Shown: piece after piece, positions 42,922 through 53,300 of the stretch
How the letters are laid out: every line of letters begins with the position of its first letter
Position numbering within the stretch: the first letter of the stretch is position 1
Assembly (NCBI GenBank): GCA_022483045.1
Contig: JAKVOA010000001.1
Location: 643,750 to 707,749 of the forward strand
Length of the DNA stretch: 64,000 nucleotides
Direction: 5' to 3'
Source of the DNA: Oscillospiraceae bacterium
Lineage (GTDB): Bacteria > Bacillota > Clostridia > Oscillospirales > Acutalibacteraceae
Program-made: the position numbers and the translations under genes
Notes under the pieces: generated by a model
Told to the model about the DNA's origin: nothing
Seen by the model: only the letters and a program-made list of their open reading frames with translations
Databases searched by the model: none

Positions 42922-43767
42922 ATGCAAAAATCACTGCGAAAATACTGGGCAGTCTTTACCTTGCCGACACTCATCTGTTTCGCAATTGCATTCCTCATTC
43001 CGTTCATCATGGGCTTTGGCCTTTCCTTTGCAAAGTTTACGACGGTAACGGATGCAAAATTTGTTGGCTTCTCAAACTACATCCGGGCTTTTTCCGGAGA
43101 TGACACCTTTCTGCCGGCGCTGGGGCGTTCGTTCCTTTTCACGATTGCCTCAGTCATTCTCATCAATCTGTTTGCTTTCATTTTCGCGCTGCTGCTGACC
43201 CGTAAAATGCGCGGCACCAATGTTTTCCGTACAATCTTTTTTATGCCAAACCTTATCGGCGGCATTGTACTGGGCTATATCTGGCAGCTGATCTTCAACG
43301 GCATTTTGGCCCGCTATGGCCTGACTCTGACCAGTGACGGCAAGTACGGCATTTTTGGCCTGATTATCCTGATGTGCTGGCAGATGACTGGCTACATGAT
43401 GGTTATTTACATTGCCGGCCTGCAGAATGTCAGCCCAGACCTTATCGAGGCCGCCGAAATTGATGGCGCAACACCGTCGCAGATTTTGTTCCGCATTAAA
43501 ATCCCGATGGTTATGCCTTCCATTACTATCTGCATGTTTATGACCCTGACCAATTCCTTTAAGCTCTTTGACCAGAACCTGGCTTTGACCAACGGCGCTC
43601 CGGGCAACGACTCTGCCTTGGTTGCACTGGATATTTTCAAGACCTTCTACAACCGCCCAGGCTATGAGGGTGTCGGACAGGCAAAGGCAGTTGTGTTTGC
43701 GGTGATTCTTGCAGTCATTGCTATGATCCAGCTCCGTGTTACCCGCAGCAAGGAGGTTGAGAGCTGA
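42922..43767 (+). CDS. Sugar ABC transporter permease (MalF-like)
   Basis: A 281-residue inner-membrane permease with six hydrophobic segments and the EAA loop (LIEAAEIDGATPSQILFRIKIPM, shown here across residues 173-195) that contacts the ATPase. AGGGGG precedes the ATG. It overlaps the next permease gene by one base. It lacks the large extra periplasmic loop of E. coli MalF, as in other Gram-positives. Confidence 0.9.
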   Translation: MQKSLRKYWAVFTLPTLICFAIAFLIPFIMGFGLSFAKFTTVTDAKFVGFSNYIRAFSGDDTFLPALGRSFLFTIASVILINLFAFIFALLLTRKMRGTNVFRTIFFMPNLIGGIVLGYIWQLIFNGILARYGLTLTSDGKYGIFGLIILMCWQMTGYMMVIYIAGLQNVSPDLIEAAEIDGATPSQILFRIKIPMVMPSITICMFMTLTNSFKLFDQNLALTNGAPGNDSALVALDIFKTFYNRPGYEGVGQAKAVVFAVILAVIAMIQLRVTRSKEVES

Positions 43768-44639
43768 TGCAAAAGAAACGTAAAACATCAAATGTTGTTA
43801 TTATGATTATCCTCATTGCGATTTCCTGCCTCTTTATTGCCCCTATTCTGATTGTTTTGATGAACTCCTTTAAAGGTAAGCTTTTCATCTCCGATCAGCC
43901 GTTTACTTTCCCAACCTTTGCGAAGCAGGACCTCGGCGAGGCGGGCATTCAGCCAAAGACCTTTGTCGGCTTTAAAAACTACGCAAACGGTATTGAAAAG
44001 ATTCACTTCTGGGGTGCCCTGGGCCGTTCTATTTTCATCACTGTGTTTGCAGTCCTGCTGATTGTGTTGTTTACCTCCATGACCGCATGGTTTATTACCC
44101 GGGTAAAAAACAAATACACCAATGGTCTCTATTACCTTTTCGTTTTCTCTATGGTTATTCCATTCCAAATGGTTATGTACGCTATGACAAAGGTCGCCGA
44201 TGTGCTACATCTCTCCAATCCAATCGGCATTTTGGTGTTGTATCTGGGCTTTGGCGCGGGCATGTCCGTGTTTATGTTTTCGGGCTTTGTCAAAGGGATT
44301 CCTATTGATATTGAAGAAGCGGCCACCATTGATGGCTGTAATCCGCTGCAGTGCTTCTTTAAAATTGTGCTGCCAGTTATGAAGCCTACTGCTATTACCG
44401 TTGCTATTTTAAACGCCATGTGGGTCTGGAACGACTACCTTATGCCGTACCTGGTCATGGGCAAAGATTATCCGACCGTCCCGATTGCCATTCAGTACCT
44501 GCAGGGCGGGTATGGCAGCATTGATATGGGTGCCATGATGGCTATGCTGATTTTGGCAATTATTCCAATCATCATTTTCTATGCGTTCTGCCAGAAATAC
44601 ATTATCGAGGGCGTTGTTGCCGGTGCAGTAAAAGGCTGA
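43767..44639 (+). CDS. Sugar ABC transporter permease (MalG-like)
   Basis: The second permease, 290 residues with six hydrophobic segments, starting at the ATG at 43767 that shares its A with the previous TGA. The EAA loop is present as DIEEAATIDGCNPLQCFFKI. The MalG-type ending YIIEGVVAGAVKG is typical. The operon contains no ATPase gene; a general MsmK-type ATPase elsewhere on the chromosome presumably serves it. Confidence 0.9.
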   Translation: MQKKRKTSNVVIMIILIAISCLFIAPILIVLMNSFKGKLFISDQPFTFPTFAKQDLGEAGIQPKTFVGFKNYANGIEKIHFWGALGRSIFITVFAVLLIVLFTSMTAWFITRVKNKYTNGLYYLFVFSMVIPFQMVMYAMTKVADVLHLSNPIGILVLYLGFGAGMSVFMFSGFVKGIPIDIEEAATIDGCNPLQCFFKIVLPVMKPTAITVAILNAMWVWNDYLMPYLVMGKDYPTVPIAIQYLQGGYGSIDMGAMMAMLILAIIPIIIFYAFCQKYIIEGVVAGAVKG

Positions 44640-44683
44640 GCCTTGCTGTTGCCCGCACAAAAGCCGGGGAAGAAGGAAGAAAT

Positions 44684-46324
44684 ATGCCAATTATGAAAAA
44701 GCAGAAATCACTTGGCCGCGGCGCGGGAGTGCTGCTGCCGGTGGCCAGCCTGCCCTCGCCGTATGGCATTGGCGCGTTTGGCAAAGAAGCCTATCAGTTT
44801 GTCGATTTTCTGCAGGCTGCCGGGCAGAGCTACTGGCAAGTGCTGCCGCTGGGGCCGACAAGCTACGGGGACAGTCCCTATCAAAGCTTTTCTGCATTCG
44901 CCGGCAACCCGTATTTTATTGATTTAGATACCTTAGTACAGGAGGGCCTGCTCACTAGGGAAGAGGCTGCCGCTCCCGATTGGGGAAGCAACCCTGCCGA
45001 TGTTGACTATGCAAAGATTTACCAAAATCGCTTTGCAGTGCTGCGCAGGGCAGCAGAGCGCAGCGGCTTCCGCCAAAAGGAAGGCTACCGCCGTTTCTGC
45101 CGCGAAAATGCAGATTGGCTCGAGGACTACAGCTTCTATATGGCGGTGAAAATGCACTTTAGCGCGCATGAGTGGCTCAAGTGGCCCGAAGATATCCGTA
45201 CCTGCCTGCCCAAAGCCGTAGAGAGTTACCGGTTTATGCTGCAGGAAGACATCGCTTTTTGGAAATTCTGCCAATATAAATTTTTTGAGCAGTGGTATAA
45301 ACTGAAAGCATACGCGAATGCACGCGGCATCCGCATTATCGGCGATATTCCCATTTATGTTTCGCTTGACAGTGCAGATGTGTGGCGGCACCCAGATCTG
45401 TTTCAACTGGACAGTCAGCGCCGGCCCACGGCGGTTTCCGGTGTACCGCCGGATAACTTCAGTGCCACTGGCCAACTGTGGGGCAACCCGCTTTACCGCT
45501 GGGACGAAATGGAGAAAGATGGCTTTGCATGGTGGAAAAAGCGTATGGCGTTTTCCGCGAAACTGTACGATATCGTGCGGGTCGACCACTTCATCGGCAT
45601 TGTCCGCTACTATGCGATTCCATACGGCGAAACGACTGCGGTCAACGGCGAGTGGCGTCCCGGTCCGGGCGAAGCGCTGGTCAGTGCTATCGGCGGGGCT
45701 ATGGGGGACTCTCAGGTCATTGCAGAGGACCTCGGCTGTGTTGTGCCAGAAGTGGAGCAACTGCGTGACAAAGCTGGCTATCCGGGCATGAAAATTTTGG
45801 AGTTTGCGTTTGACAACGGAAGCAAAAACACCAACCTGCCCTGTCACTATGTCAAAAACTGTGTGGTATACGGCGGTACGCATGACAATGAAACACTGGT
45901 TGGTTTCTTTTCCCATATGCCGCGCAGCGTTCTGCATTTCGCGTGTGATTACCTGCATGTCAAAAAGGCAAAGCATCTGCCTGCTGCCTGTATCCGCGCA
46001 GCCTACGAAAGTGTTGCTGACACAGCGGTCATTCAGCTGCAGGACTTGCTTGGCCTTGGCAATGAGGCCCGCATCAACTACCCCTCGACCATTGGTACCA
46101 ACTGGCGCTGGCGTTTGCAGAAAGGCCAGTTGAGCGAGGCCCTCTCCACCCGTATGCACGACATGAGCGAGCTGTATGCCCGCCTACCCCAAGCGCCCGA
46201 AAAAGAGGAAGACGAAGACAAAACAAAAGACAAAGCGCAAGATGAAACGAAAAAGAACGCTGCTGCGCCGGAGAAAAAGCCCGCTTTCTGTGCCGCAGAC
46301 GCCGATACATCTGTACAATCTTGA
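44684..46324 (+). CDS. malQ: 4-alpha-glucanotransferase (amylomaltase)
   Basis: A GH77 enzyme that transfers alpha-1,4-glucan segments between maltodextrins. The 546 residues open GAGVLLPVASLPSPYGIG and contain GPTSYGDSPYQSFSAFAGNP. The catalytic nucleophile Asp lies in VRVDHFIGIVRYY, the acid/base Glu in VIAEDLGCV, and the third acidic residue in YGGTHDNETLVG. The family ends near residue 500; an extra tail of about 40 residues rich in E, D and K (EKEEDEDKTKDK) follows and is not needed for catalysis. The phosphorylase gene follows after 24 bases. Confidence 0.93.
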   Translation: MPIMKKQKSLGRGAGVLLPVASLPSPYGIGAFGKEAYQFVDFLQAAGQSYWQVLPLGPTSYGDSPYQSFSAFAGNPYFIDLDTLVQEGLLTREEAAAPDWGSNPADVDYAKIYQNRFAVLRRAAERSGFRQKEGYRRFCRENADWLEDYSFYMAVKMHFSAHEWLKWPEDIRTCLPKAVESYRFMLQEDIAFWKFCQYKFFEQWYKLKAYANARGIRIIGDIPIYVSLDSADVWRHPDLFQLDSQRRPTAVSGVPPDNFSATGQLWGNPLYRWDEMEKDGFAWWKKRMAFSAKLYDIVRVDHFIGIVRYYAIPYGETTAVNGEWRPGPGEALVSAIGGAMGDSQVIAEDLGCVVPEVEQLRDKAGYPGMKILEFAFDNGSKNTNLPCHYVKNCVVYGGTHDNETLVGFFSHMPRSVLHFACDYLHVKKAKHLPAACIRAAYESVADTAVIQLQDLLGLGNEARINYPSTIGTNWRWRLQKGQLSEALSTRMHDMSELYARLPQAPEKEEDEDKTKDKAQDETKKNAAAPEKKPAFCAADADTSVQS

Positions 46325-46348
46325 GAGATATTAAAGGAGGATTTGCGA

Positions 46349-48676
46349 ATGCTGCCATTTCAGGAAGCGATCGTTCATAAACTGCAGGAAACTTATCATA
46401 CAGACCTAAAGAATGCGTCGACCAAGCAGCTTTACAACGCTGTTTCACAGGCGGCCATGGATACCTGCTGGGATACCTGGCAGAAGCCCGTACAGGGAAA
46501 AACAGCCTGTTACCTTTCGGCAGAGTTTCTGCTCGGCCGCGTGGTTCACAGCAACCTGCTCAACCTAGGCCTTTTGCAGCAGGCAGAGGAACTGCTGCAG
46601 TCGGCAGGCATTGACCCCAAGGTGTTTGAGGATGTCGAAGACGATGCCCTCGGCAATGGCGGCTTGGGCCGTCTTGCGGCATGCTTCCTTGACAGCGCTG
46701 CCACACAGGGCGTGCCGCTGATGGGCTATGGTATTCGGTACCGCTATGGCCTGTTTAAGCAGCGCTTTGCCTATGGCTGCCAGGAAGAGGAAGCCGATGA
46801 CTGGCTTTCCTGGGGCGACCCGTGGAGTGTCCGCCGGGAAGACCGGAAAGTGCGCGTCGATTTCGGCGGCCAGAGCGTCTGGGCAGTGCCGTACGATATG
46901 CCGATTATCGGCTATGGTGGAAAGATGGTAAACACCCTGCGCCTGTGGCAGGCAGAGGCCTTAAAACCCTTTGATTTTCACCTTTTTAATGACCAGAAGT
47001 ACGATGCAGCTTTGCAGCAGAAAAACGATGCTGAGGATATTTCCGCAGTCCTTTACCCCAATGATGAGACAGATGCCGGCAAGCGCCTGCGCTTAAAGCA
47101 GCAGTATTTCTTCTCCAGTGCTTCGCTGCAGAGCATCTTTGCTGACTACACAAAGCGCTTTGGCACTGACTATAGCAAATTTGCCGACCAGTATGCCATT
47201 CAGCTGAATGATACCCACCCGACGGTCTCTATTCCAGAGCTGCTGCGTCTGCTGATGACCCAGGGCCATATGACCTTTGAGCCGGCTTTCCAGATTGTGC
47301 AGAAGACCTTTGCTTATACCAACCATACCATCATGGCAGAGGCGCTGGAAAAGTGGAATCTCAGCCTGTTCCAGTCCGTTCTGCCAGAAGTTTATCCGTA
47401 TGTCGTGCTGCTGCAAAACCGCCTTTCCAATGAGTTGGCGGAAAAGAAAATCGATGATACCTGGAAGTACAACATCATTCAGGACGGCATGGTGCACATG
47501 GCGCGCATGGCTATTTATGCAACCCACTCGACAAATGGCGTTGCAAAGATTCATACGGAAATCATTAAGCACAGCGCTCTGCCCGAGTGGTACGCGCTGT
47601 ACCCAGAGCGTTTTAACAACAAGACAAACGGCGTCACTCAGCGCCGCTGGCTTGCCCTGTGCAACCAGGAGCTGGCCCGCTTTATTACCGAGCGCATCGG
47701 CAGCGGTTGGATTACCGACTTCGCGCAGATTGCAAAGCTCAAGCCCTACGCGAATGACCCGGCTTCCCGTCAGCAGTTTATGAAAATCAAGCGCGAGAAA
47801 AAGAATCAATTGGCAGACTATATGTACCGAAAAGACGGCTTTGGGCTGAATACGGAAAATGTTTTTGACATTCAGGTCAAGCGTCTGCATGAGTACAAGC
47901 GCCAGCTGCTCAACGCATTCTCTATTCTTGATACGTACTTTGGTTTGAAAGACGGCCGTATCAAAGATTTCACCCCTACGACCTATATTTTCGGCGCAAA
48001 GGCTGCCCCAGGCTATTACCGCGCAAAGGGCATTATTAAATTCATTAACGAAGTAGGCAAATTGGTCAATTATGACGATACTGTCAACCGCAAAATGCAG
48101 GTTGTCTTTGTCAGCAACTACAATGTTTCCTATGCGGAAAAGCTTATTCCCGCCGCGGATATCAGCGAGCAGATTTCCACCGCCGGCACGGAGGCTTCTG
48201 GTACCAGCAACATGAAATTTATGATGAACGGCGCCGTGACCATGGGAACCTATGATGGCGCGAATATCGAAATCGTGCAGAATGCCGGGGAAGAGAACAA
48301 CTACATCTTCGGTGCACGTGTGGAAGATTTGGAGAAAATCAAAGATACCTACGACCCGGTAAAGCTGTACCAGAGCGAGCCGCGTATTCACCGCGTGGTG
48401 GATACCCTCATTGACGGCACCCTGACCGATGGCGGCGCCGGCTGGTTTCAGGAACTGTACAATTCCCTGCTGAAAGGTGCCAGTTGGCATAAGCCGGATA
48501 ATTACTATCTGCTGCTTGATTTTCTGCCGTACTGTGACGCCCGCCTTAAGGCAAACCATGACTATACAGATAAAGACACTTTTGCAAAGAAGTGCCTGCT
48601 GAATATCGCGGCGGCCGGTCCCTTTACCAGTGACCGCACTATCCGCCAGTATGCCGATGAAATTTGGCATGTATAA
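46349..48676 (+). CDS. glgP: Glycogen/maltodextrin phosphorylase
   Basis: Releases glucose-1-phosphate from alpha-1,4-glucan ends using pyridoxal phosphate. The 775 residues are of the GT35 family: CYLSAEFLLGR near residue 52, EDDALGNGGLGRLAACFLDS near 94, and the PLP-lysine region EASGTSNMKFMMNGA near residue 617. Together with MalQ this forms the cytoplasmic maltodextrin pathway. The ATG at 46349 lies 8 bases after GGAGG. A terminator follows. Confidence 0.94.
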   Translation: MLPFQEAIVHKLQETYHTDLKNASTKQLYNAVSQAAMDTCWDTWQKPVQGKTACYLSAEFLLGRVVHSNLLNLGLLQQAEELLQSAGIDPKVFEDVEDDALGNGGLGRLAACFLDSAATQGVPLMGYGIRYRYGLFKQRFAYGCQEEEADDWLSWGDPWSVRREDRKVRVDFGGQSVWAVPYDMPIIGYGGKMVNTLRLWQAEALKPFDFHLFNDQKYDAALQQKNDAEDISAVLYPNDETDAGKRLRLKQQYFFSSASLQSIFADYTKRFGTDYSKFADQYAIQLNDTHPTVSIPELLRLLMTQGHMTFEPAFQIVQKTFAYTNHTIMAEALEKWNLSLFQSVLPEVYPYVVLLQNRLSNELAEKKIDDTWKYNIIQDGMVHMARMAIYATHSTNGVAKIHTEIIKHSALPEWYALYPERFNNKTNGVTQRRWLALCNQELARFITERIGSGWITDFAQIAKLKPYANDPASRQQFMKIKREKKNQLADYMYRKDGFGLNTENVFDIQVKRLHEYKRQLLNAFSILDTYFGLKDGRIKDFTPTTYIFGAKAAPGYYRAKGIIKFINEVGKLVNYDDTVNRKMQVVFVSNYNVSYAEKLIPAADISEQISTAGTEASGTSNMKFMMNGAVTMGTYDGANIEIVQNAGEENNYIFGARVEDLEKIKDTYDPVKLYQSEPRIHRVVDTLIDGTLTDGGAGWFQELYNSLLKGASWHKPDNYYLLLDFLPYCDARLKANHDYTDKDTFAKKCLLNIAAAGPFTSDRTIRQYADEIWHV

Positions 48677-48697
48677 GCGCATATAAAAATATACAGA

Positions 48698-48740
48698 AAC
48701 GTGTTCCTGCTGCGCTTTTGCGGCCGGGGCACGTTTTTTG
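48698..48740 (+). terminator. Terminator of the sugar operon
   Basis: AACGTGTTCC faces GGGGCACGTT with inner pairing and a run of six T. Confidence 0.8.
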
Positions 48741-48975
48741 CGTTGCTTTTCCATGGCTTGCGTTAATGTATAACCAGAGGCGGAAAACACTATCGTAACC
48801 GTTTTGTGGCATGGTACAGTACAGGTGAAAATCCGGACTGCTTTCTGTCGAAGAAGCGGTGCTTTTCTGCCTGTATATGCGAAAAAGGCGCTTCCCAATT
48901 TCATCCGTCAGGAAAGCGCACTTTTGGCCCTATATAAAAGTTAAAGAGCTGTAAGGTGGGTTACAAATTCGTATA
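48741..48975. other. Intergenic region, no gene seen
   Basis: About 235 bases between the glgP terminator and the orphan promoter. I see only short hairpins (for example GCGCTTCC with GGAAAGCGC near 48891-48920). Confidence 0.4.
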
Positions 48976-49010
48976 TTGACAATTCAGTGGTTAGGTTGCT
49001 ATAATCTAAC
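48976..49010 (+). promoter_or_regulatory. Near-consensus promoter with overlapping inverted repeat, no gene downstream
   Basis: TTGACA (48976-48981) and TATAAT (49000-49005) are both perfect hexamers, 18 bases apart. GTTAG (48990-48994) and CTAAC (49006-49010) flank the -10 box as an operator-like repeat. It points right, but the next gene lies on the opposite strand. Confidence 0.7.
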
Positions 49011-49052
49011 TAGAAGAGAAGTGCCAAAATTTGTAGCTTTTTTGCCCTGCTT

Positions 49053-49484
49053 TTACGTATGGCACTTAAATAGCATCACTCCGCCAATCATCAGCGCGGT
49101 ACCGGCGTATTTCTGCCAGCCAAACACCGTTTGTGCTGTACCAAACCAGCCGAAAGCGTCAATCAGCGCGGCCGTCACCAGCTGTGCAATCAAAATGATG
49201 CAGACGGCCACGGTCGGTCCCAGTCCTTTCATGGCGAGCATTACCGTCAGGGTAATGACCATACCCAGTACGCCGCCCAAAAGATACAGTCGGTTTGTGT
49301 GCGCCAGTGCGGCAAAGCTGCCCTTTCCCAAAAGAAGTACTGCCGCCGCAGACAGCCCGAAAGCAATCCCCTGCACCAGCAGATTTGCTTCGTACAGGCC
49401 GATTCGTTCGCCCAGGCGCGTGTTAAAAACGCCTTGTATACTCATGGCGGCCCCGGCCAGCAGGCTGCAGATGATCCCAATCAT
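49053..49484 (-). CDS. DMT-superfamily transporter of the YdcZ (DUF606) type
   Basis: A 143-residue membrane protein with about five hydrophobic helices, half the size of a normal EamA carrier. It opens MIGIICSLLAGAAMSIQGVF, followed by NTRLGERIGLYEANLLVQG, the typical DUF606 signature. The ATG at 49484 has GGGAGGCG upstream; 32 in-frame codons before it are not part of the family. Such proteins probably act as dimers. Substrate unknown. Confidence 0.85.
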   Translation of the reverse strand: MIGIICSLLAGAAMSIQGVFNTRLGERIGLYEANLLVQGIAFGLSAAAVLLLGKGSFAALAHTNRLYLLGGVLGMVITLTVMLAMKGLGPTVAVCIILIAQLVTAALIDAFGWFGTAQTVFGWQKYAGTALMIGGVMLFKCHT

Positions 49485-49690
49485 TGTGAACGCCTCCCGT
49501 GTAAAAATGACAGAAAAGGCGCAGCCTTTCCTACCAGACAATTTTCCCACGGAGAGCAGAAAAATACAGAATGCTTTCACTGAAAAGGCTTATTTTCCGC
49601 AATTTTTTAGATTCGTCAGTTTTTGCATGAAAAGCCGCATATAATTTTGTATTCTTAAAAGTACAAAAAACAATGAAAGGCGGCTAAAAA

Positions 49691-49948
49691 ATGCCACGCA
49701 GAAAAAAAGAAGAAAATATGAGTTATGAAGAGCGTATCAGCCAAATCAATTCTCAAATCGAGCAGTGTAAAGAAACTGTTTCTCAGCTGAGAAGTCAGCG
49801 CCGGCAGCTGCAAAAAGAGCAGGATGAAAAAGCCATGCAGCAGATTTACGATTATATCCGTGCCTCTGACATGAGCCCCGAGCAGTTTTTAAGCCAGTTG
49901 CAGCAGGATGAAAAACATTCGCCCTGTGTAGAGCCGTTCAGTATTTGA
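49691..49948 (+). CDS. Small coiled-coil protein
   Basis: An 85-residue protein. Residues 10-50 are a strongly charged heptad coiled coil (YEERISQINSQIEQCKETV), with a basic N-terminus (MPRRKKEEN). The second half (YIRASDMSPEQFLSQLQ) resembles the short H-NS-like or DUF4315-like endings. The ATG at 49691 has AAAGGCGG upstream. Its end overlaps that of the acylphosphatase gene by 11 bases, tail to tail. No function can be assigned. Confidence 0.6.
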   Translation: MPRRKKEENMSYEERISQINSQIEQCKETVSQLRSQRRQLQKEQDEKAMQQIYDYIRASDMSPEQFLSQLQQDEKHSPCVEPFSI

Positions 49949-50207
49949 CGTGAAAGCTGCTTTCGCCGCTGCACTCTGCAATGCGCCGGTGTTCCAAATG
50001 GTCAATATCGGCCCAGCGGCTGCGCTCTTGTATTTCCCGCAGAAAACGCTCTAAATTCTGTATCTGCCCCTGTGCCTCAATCGAGACACTGCCGTCCCAC
50101 TCATTTTTGACCCATCCGGTCAGTTTTTCCTCCTCGGCGGTCCGGCAGACTGTGTACCGAAACCCAACCCCCTGCACAATGCCCGTTACCCGCACAGCAT
50201 ACCGCAT
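49938..50207 (-). CDS. acyP: Acylphosphatase
   Basis: Hydrolyses acyl phosphates such as acetyl phosphate or carbamoyl phosphate. The 89 residues match the family: RVTGIVQGVGFRYTV with the catalytic Arg, and GWVKNEWDGSVSIEAQG with the catalytic Asn. The ATG at 50207 with AAGGAAG upstream is the family start; the frame is open for 92 more codons without a ribosome site. Confidence 0.9.
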   Translation of the reverse strand: MRYAVRVTGIVQGVGFRYTVCRTAEEEKLTGWVKNEWDGSVSIEAQGQIQNLERFLREIQERSRWADIDHLEHRRIAECSGESSFHVKY

Positions 50208-50390
50208 TTTGCTTTGCACTTCCTTTTTAATGTTTTCATTATACGCGAAGGTGGTGTCCCTTTGCAAGCGGCTGCTGTGCTGTTTCTTATAGATGCAGAT
50301 TCGGTGAAAAATAGAAAGAGCCCAAATGGCGCACACAGCTTTTCGTGCGCTTGCCCTGCCAGCCGACAGGGTGGAAAGGAGAGAAATTTT

Positions 50391-53300
50391 ATGAAGCAAA
50401 AGAAGAAAGCCTGTACGTCGCTGCTTTTGACCGCAATGGTAACAGTGTGCACCGTGTTTTTTACAGCTGCGGTGCCTGTGCATGCGGCCGGTGAAACGGC
50501 CTTGAAGGCGTCTTCTCAGGCTGCGGCGTCTTCACAGCAGAGCACGGCATCTTCCGCTGTACAGAGCAGTTCTTCAGCGGACAGTGTTTCCGCTGCGCCG
50601 GCACAGTAGCTGTCCCTCAGTACACGGTCAATGACTTTTCAGAAGAACGGCCTTATCCTGCCGCTTGTCATCAAGGATGATCCAACAGCAAAAGTGACAG
50701 TCAACAGTGGGGATCAGACAGTCGCCGCTGTTTCCAGTAGCAGCTGGAACAGCCAGAAAAATGCCTTTGTTTACGATGTGAAATCCGTTTCTGCCGGCAC
50801 CACTATGCTGAGCATTTCAGACGGCACTACGACAACACAAATTCCTGTCACTGTGGCAAAACAAGTACAGATTACACTGGATACTCCATCGCCCTACACA
50901 TTTCAGCAGGTGGGGAAAAGCTATACTGTCCTCATTCACACAGACTATGACCAGGCCCCTGCGGTTTCCAGCAGCGACACGTCGGTTATGACAGCCGCTG
51001 CGCCGCAGTATGATAAAACCTCCGGCGGGTATCTCTGCACCATGAAAGCAGTGGGCAGTGGCAGTGCAACCCTGTCAGTTACAGCCGGCAGCACAACAAA
51101 ATATCTGCAGGTGTCAGTGCCGCAGATAACCATTTGGGCAGATACATCTTCCTATACATTCAATAAGACCGGACAGCAGTATACGGTCCTGATTCGCACG
51201 GTACCGAATGCTGTGCCAACTGTTTCCAGCAGCAATTCTTCAGTTGTCACAGCGGGTCCGGTACAGTGGAAGACCGGCTTGGCAGGATATCTGTGCACCC
51301 TGACCGGCCAAGGCGGCGGCACAGCAGATGTTACGATTGCTGCCGGAAAAAGTGTGCAGATTATTAAAGTGAAGTTTGCTGCAACAGTTTCCTGTGACAC
51401 AGGTTCCTACACATTTCAAACGTCCGGGCAGGAGTACACCATGCTGGTGAAAACTTCTACCGGCGAAAAGCCACAGCTTTCAACCTCGAATGCAGAGATT
51501 GCTTCGATAGGCGCTGTTCGCAAAAACGGCAGCAATGGCTATCTGTGCGTGCTGCGCGCCGGACAAAGAGCCGGTACGGCAGATATTTCCATTTGGGCAG
51601 GCGGCACGACTGTCCATGTACCGGTTTCTTTAACTCTGTCCCAGACCAACCTGTGGGTAGATACCGCTTCGTATTCTTTCTATAAAGTGGGCCAGCAGTA
51701 CACGGCATTGATTCGCACCAATCCTAAGATTCAGCCGATTGTTACCAGCACCAATCCTTCTGTGGTGACCGCAGACACGCCTGTGTGGAACGCAAAAAGC
51801 GGCGGTTACCTCTGTAAAATGACAGCTGTCGGCAGCGGCAGTGCAGACCTCATTGTGCGGGCCGGCAGCCAGGAAAGGCGAGTCGCTGTGAAGTTTGAGC
51901 CAAAACTCACCTGCGACACATCTTCTTATACGTTTTATACGTTTGGCCAGGAATACACAATGCTGGTGACTACCACAGCAAATACAAGCCCGAATATAAC
52001 ACTTAAAGATCCCAATATTGTAACAGTTTCTTCAGAAACACTTGACGGCACCGGCCGCTATCTGATTAAATTGCAGGCAGGAAACACAGCTGGCAGTACA
52101 CAAGTTGTCATTTCCTCTGGTACAGCGCAAAAAATAGTATCAGTCACATTAGATCCGGCAAAAGTCGTTATGTGGGCCGATACTTCTACGTATACGTTCC
52201 GTCAAAACGGCCAGCAGTATACCGCATTGATTCGCACGACTCCCAATGTTCGGCCAGTCGCCACCAGTAGCAATACCGCTGTTGCGACCGCTGACACACC
52301 GGTTTGGAGTGCAAAGAGCAATGGCTATCTCTGCAAACTGACCGGCAAAGGCGACGGCGATGCCACGATTACTCTACAAGCAGGCAATGCTGTACAGACC
52401 ATTCGGGTACAGTTTATTACCACCATTTCCTGTGATACGGGTTCATACACATTTTTAACCCGTGGGCAGGAGTACACCATGAAAGTGGACGCCTCCACTG
52501 GTGCAAAGCCTTCAGTTACCTCTGGCAATACATCAGTTGTGCAGGTCGTTTCGCTTACAAAAGACGGCAGCGGCTATCTTTGCAAGCTGCGTGCAGGTGA
52601 CACATCTGGCAAAGCGTCTGTCAGTATTACTTCCGGCAAAGGAAAAGTATCCGTTCCGATTACGGTAGCCCTAAAGCCGGTTGCTATTTCCCTGGATACT
52701 TCTTCGTATACTTTCTACTACAAAGGCCAGCAGTACACAGCACTTGCAGTGATTGCCAACTCTACACCGGCAGTTATTTCCGCTGACGGCAGCGCTTCTT
52801 CTGTACAGATCAGCAAACAGAACGGCAACCGCTACTTTATGAAACTGACTGCGCAGCAAAACGGCACAACCACACTGCGTGTGCGTGCAGGCAGTAGTGA
52901 AAAAACTGCTGTCATTAAAGTTTCTCTTGAGAATATCAGCATTACCGCAAATGCTTCAAGCCATTCTTTTACAAATGTACAGCAGAGTTACGAATTCGTT
53001 TTTTACACTTCGCACAATTTCGCACCGCAGTTCAAGACCTCAAACAGCCGCGTTGCTTCTGTACAGAATTTGGGATGGAGTGCTTCGCAGAAAGGCTATC
53101 GCTGCAAAGTCACTTCGATTAGTTCCGGCTCTGCTACGATAACCGCATACATAGGAAGTGCTGCACAGCGGTCTGTCAGCGTCAAAGTGAGCACGCCGAT
53201 TTCCTCCCTTGACAATTCCATGCTGCAGCGGGCACAACAGTACACCAGCCCTACCAGTTACCTGTTTTTAGTAGACACCTCTAATCATCACGTCTGTGCC

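Noticed and set aside
44933-46159. 408-codon minus-strand frame opposite malQ
   Set aside because: A shadow of the conserved GH77 gene; no initiation site or motif.
48825-48860. Cobalamin-riboswitch-like string GGTGAAAATCCGGACTGC
   Set aside because: The other required boxes (including GCCACTG) are missing, and no cobalamin or related gene follows.
47093-48904. 603-codon minus-strand frame opposite glgP
   Set aside because: It is the antisense of a fully conserved phosphorylase gene, with no ribosome site or recognisable motif.
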